Positions 63,800 to 64,000 of a stretch of DNA of 64,000 bases are shown here, piece after piece. Source of the stretch: Heterocephalus glaber (lineage: Eukaryota > Chordata > Mammalia > Rodentia > Bathyergidae); assembly GCF_000247695.1 (NCBI RefSeq), contig NW_004624801.1, forward strand, positions 6,758,406 to 6,822,405, given 5' to 3'. The stretch's first letter is position 1, and each line of letters begins with the position of its first letter. Made by a program: the position numbers and the translations under genes. Below the pieces are notes generated by a model. That model ran no database searches. It was not told where the DNA came from and worked only from the letters and a program-made list of their open reading frames with translations.

Positions 63800-63988
63800 T
63801 TCCCTTTTTTTTCTTCAGTTCTGAGGATTGAACCCAGAGCCTTCACACTGAGCTACATCCCCATGCCCTTTTTTATTTTTCATTTTGAGACAAAGTCTTT
63901 CTAAGTCACTAAGTTGCCCAGGCTAGGTTCAAACTTTTGATCTTTCCTGCCTCAGCCTCCCAGAGTGCTGGCTACCATGCCCGGCTCA
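63800..63988 (-). mobile_element. B1-dID dimeric SINE
   Basis: Antisense ID half (GTTCTGAGGATTGAACCCAG, GAGCTACATCCCCATGCCC), linker TTTTTTATTTTTCATTTTGAG, B1 half (GCCTCAGCCTCCCAGAGTGC, CATGCCCGGCT). Confidence 0.92.
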
Positions 63989-64000
63989 GATTTCCCCCTT

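Overview
This window is nuclear DNA from a placental mammal, almost certainly a rodent. The diagnostic signals are dozens of tRNA-derived ID SINEs, 7SL-derived B1 SINEs and B1+ID dimers (B1-dID), mixed with pan-mammalian MIR, L2, old L1, hAT and MaLR LTR remnants. B1-dID dimers are known from squirrel-related rodents, dormice and beavers. One standalone ID subfamily has the unusual body GGTTCTGCCGCCTGC and young-looking target-site duplications. I lean towards a beaver or squirrel-type lineage rather than mouse or rat, but I cannot fix the species from sequence alone.

I find no convincing protein-coding gene, exon, tRNA, rRNA or snRNA gene. The open frames are short, lack splice-site or family support, and many run across SINEs, LTRs or microsatellites. 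The window reads as intergenic or deep intronic DNA. The feature list is therefore mostly a map of mobile elements, microsatellites and candidate regulatory DNA.

Layout. 1-6.5 kb: an L1 tail at the edge, ordinary DNA, a few SINEs, and an AT-rich block near 5.6 kb. 6.5-10.1 kb: a complete solo LTR with 5-bp target duplications, a long antisense L1 ORF2 remnant, a MaLR LTR, and a sense L1 3' end split by a B1. 11-14 kb: a conserved-looking block, a MaLR carrying an ID, and a pair of mariner elements carrying two IDs. 14.5-36.7 kb: SINE- and MaLR-rich DNA with L1M/HAL1 remnants and two more mariner ends. 37-45 kb: an hAT relic, a weakly GC-rich stretch, L2/MIR pieces and candidate regulatory blocks. 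45.7-48.3 kb: the most regulatory-looking part of the window (a perfect X-box, then a homeodomain-motif-rich AT block with a perfect inverted repeat). 48.3-64 kb: GC-richer unique DNA, an LTR nested in an L1M, more SINEs, several CTCF-like sites, and an 11-G/11-C hairpin.

The features do not work together as an operon or pathway. The main biological story is layered transposition: mammal-wide relics, then LTR and mariner insertions, then recent ID/B1 insertions, around a few unique blocks that may be enhancers.
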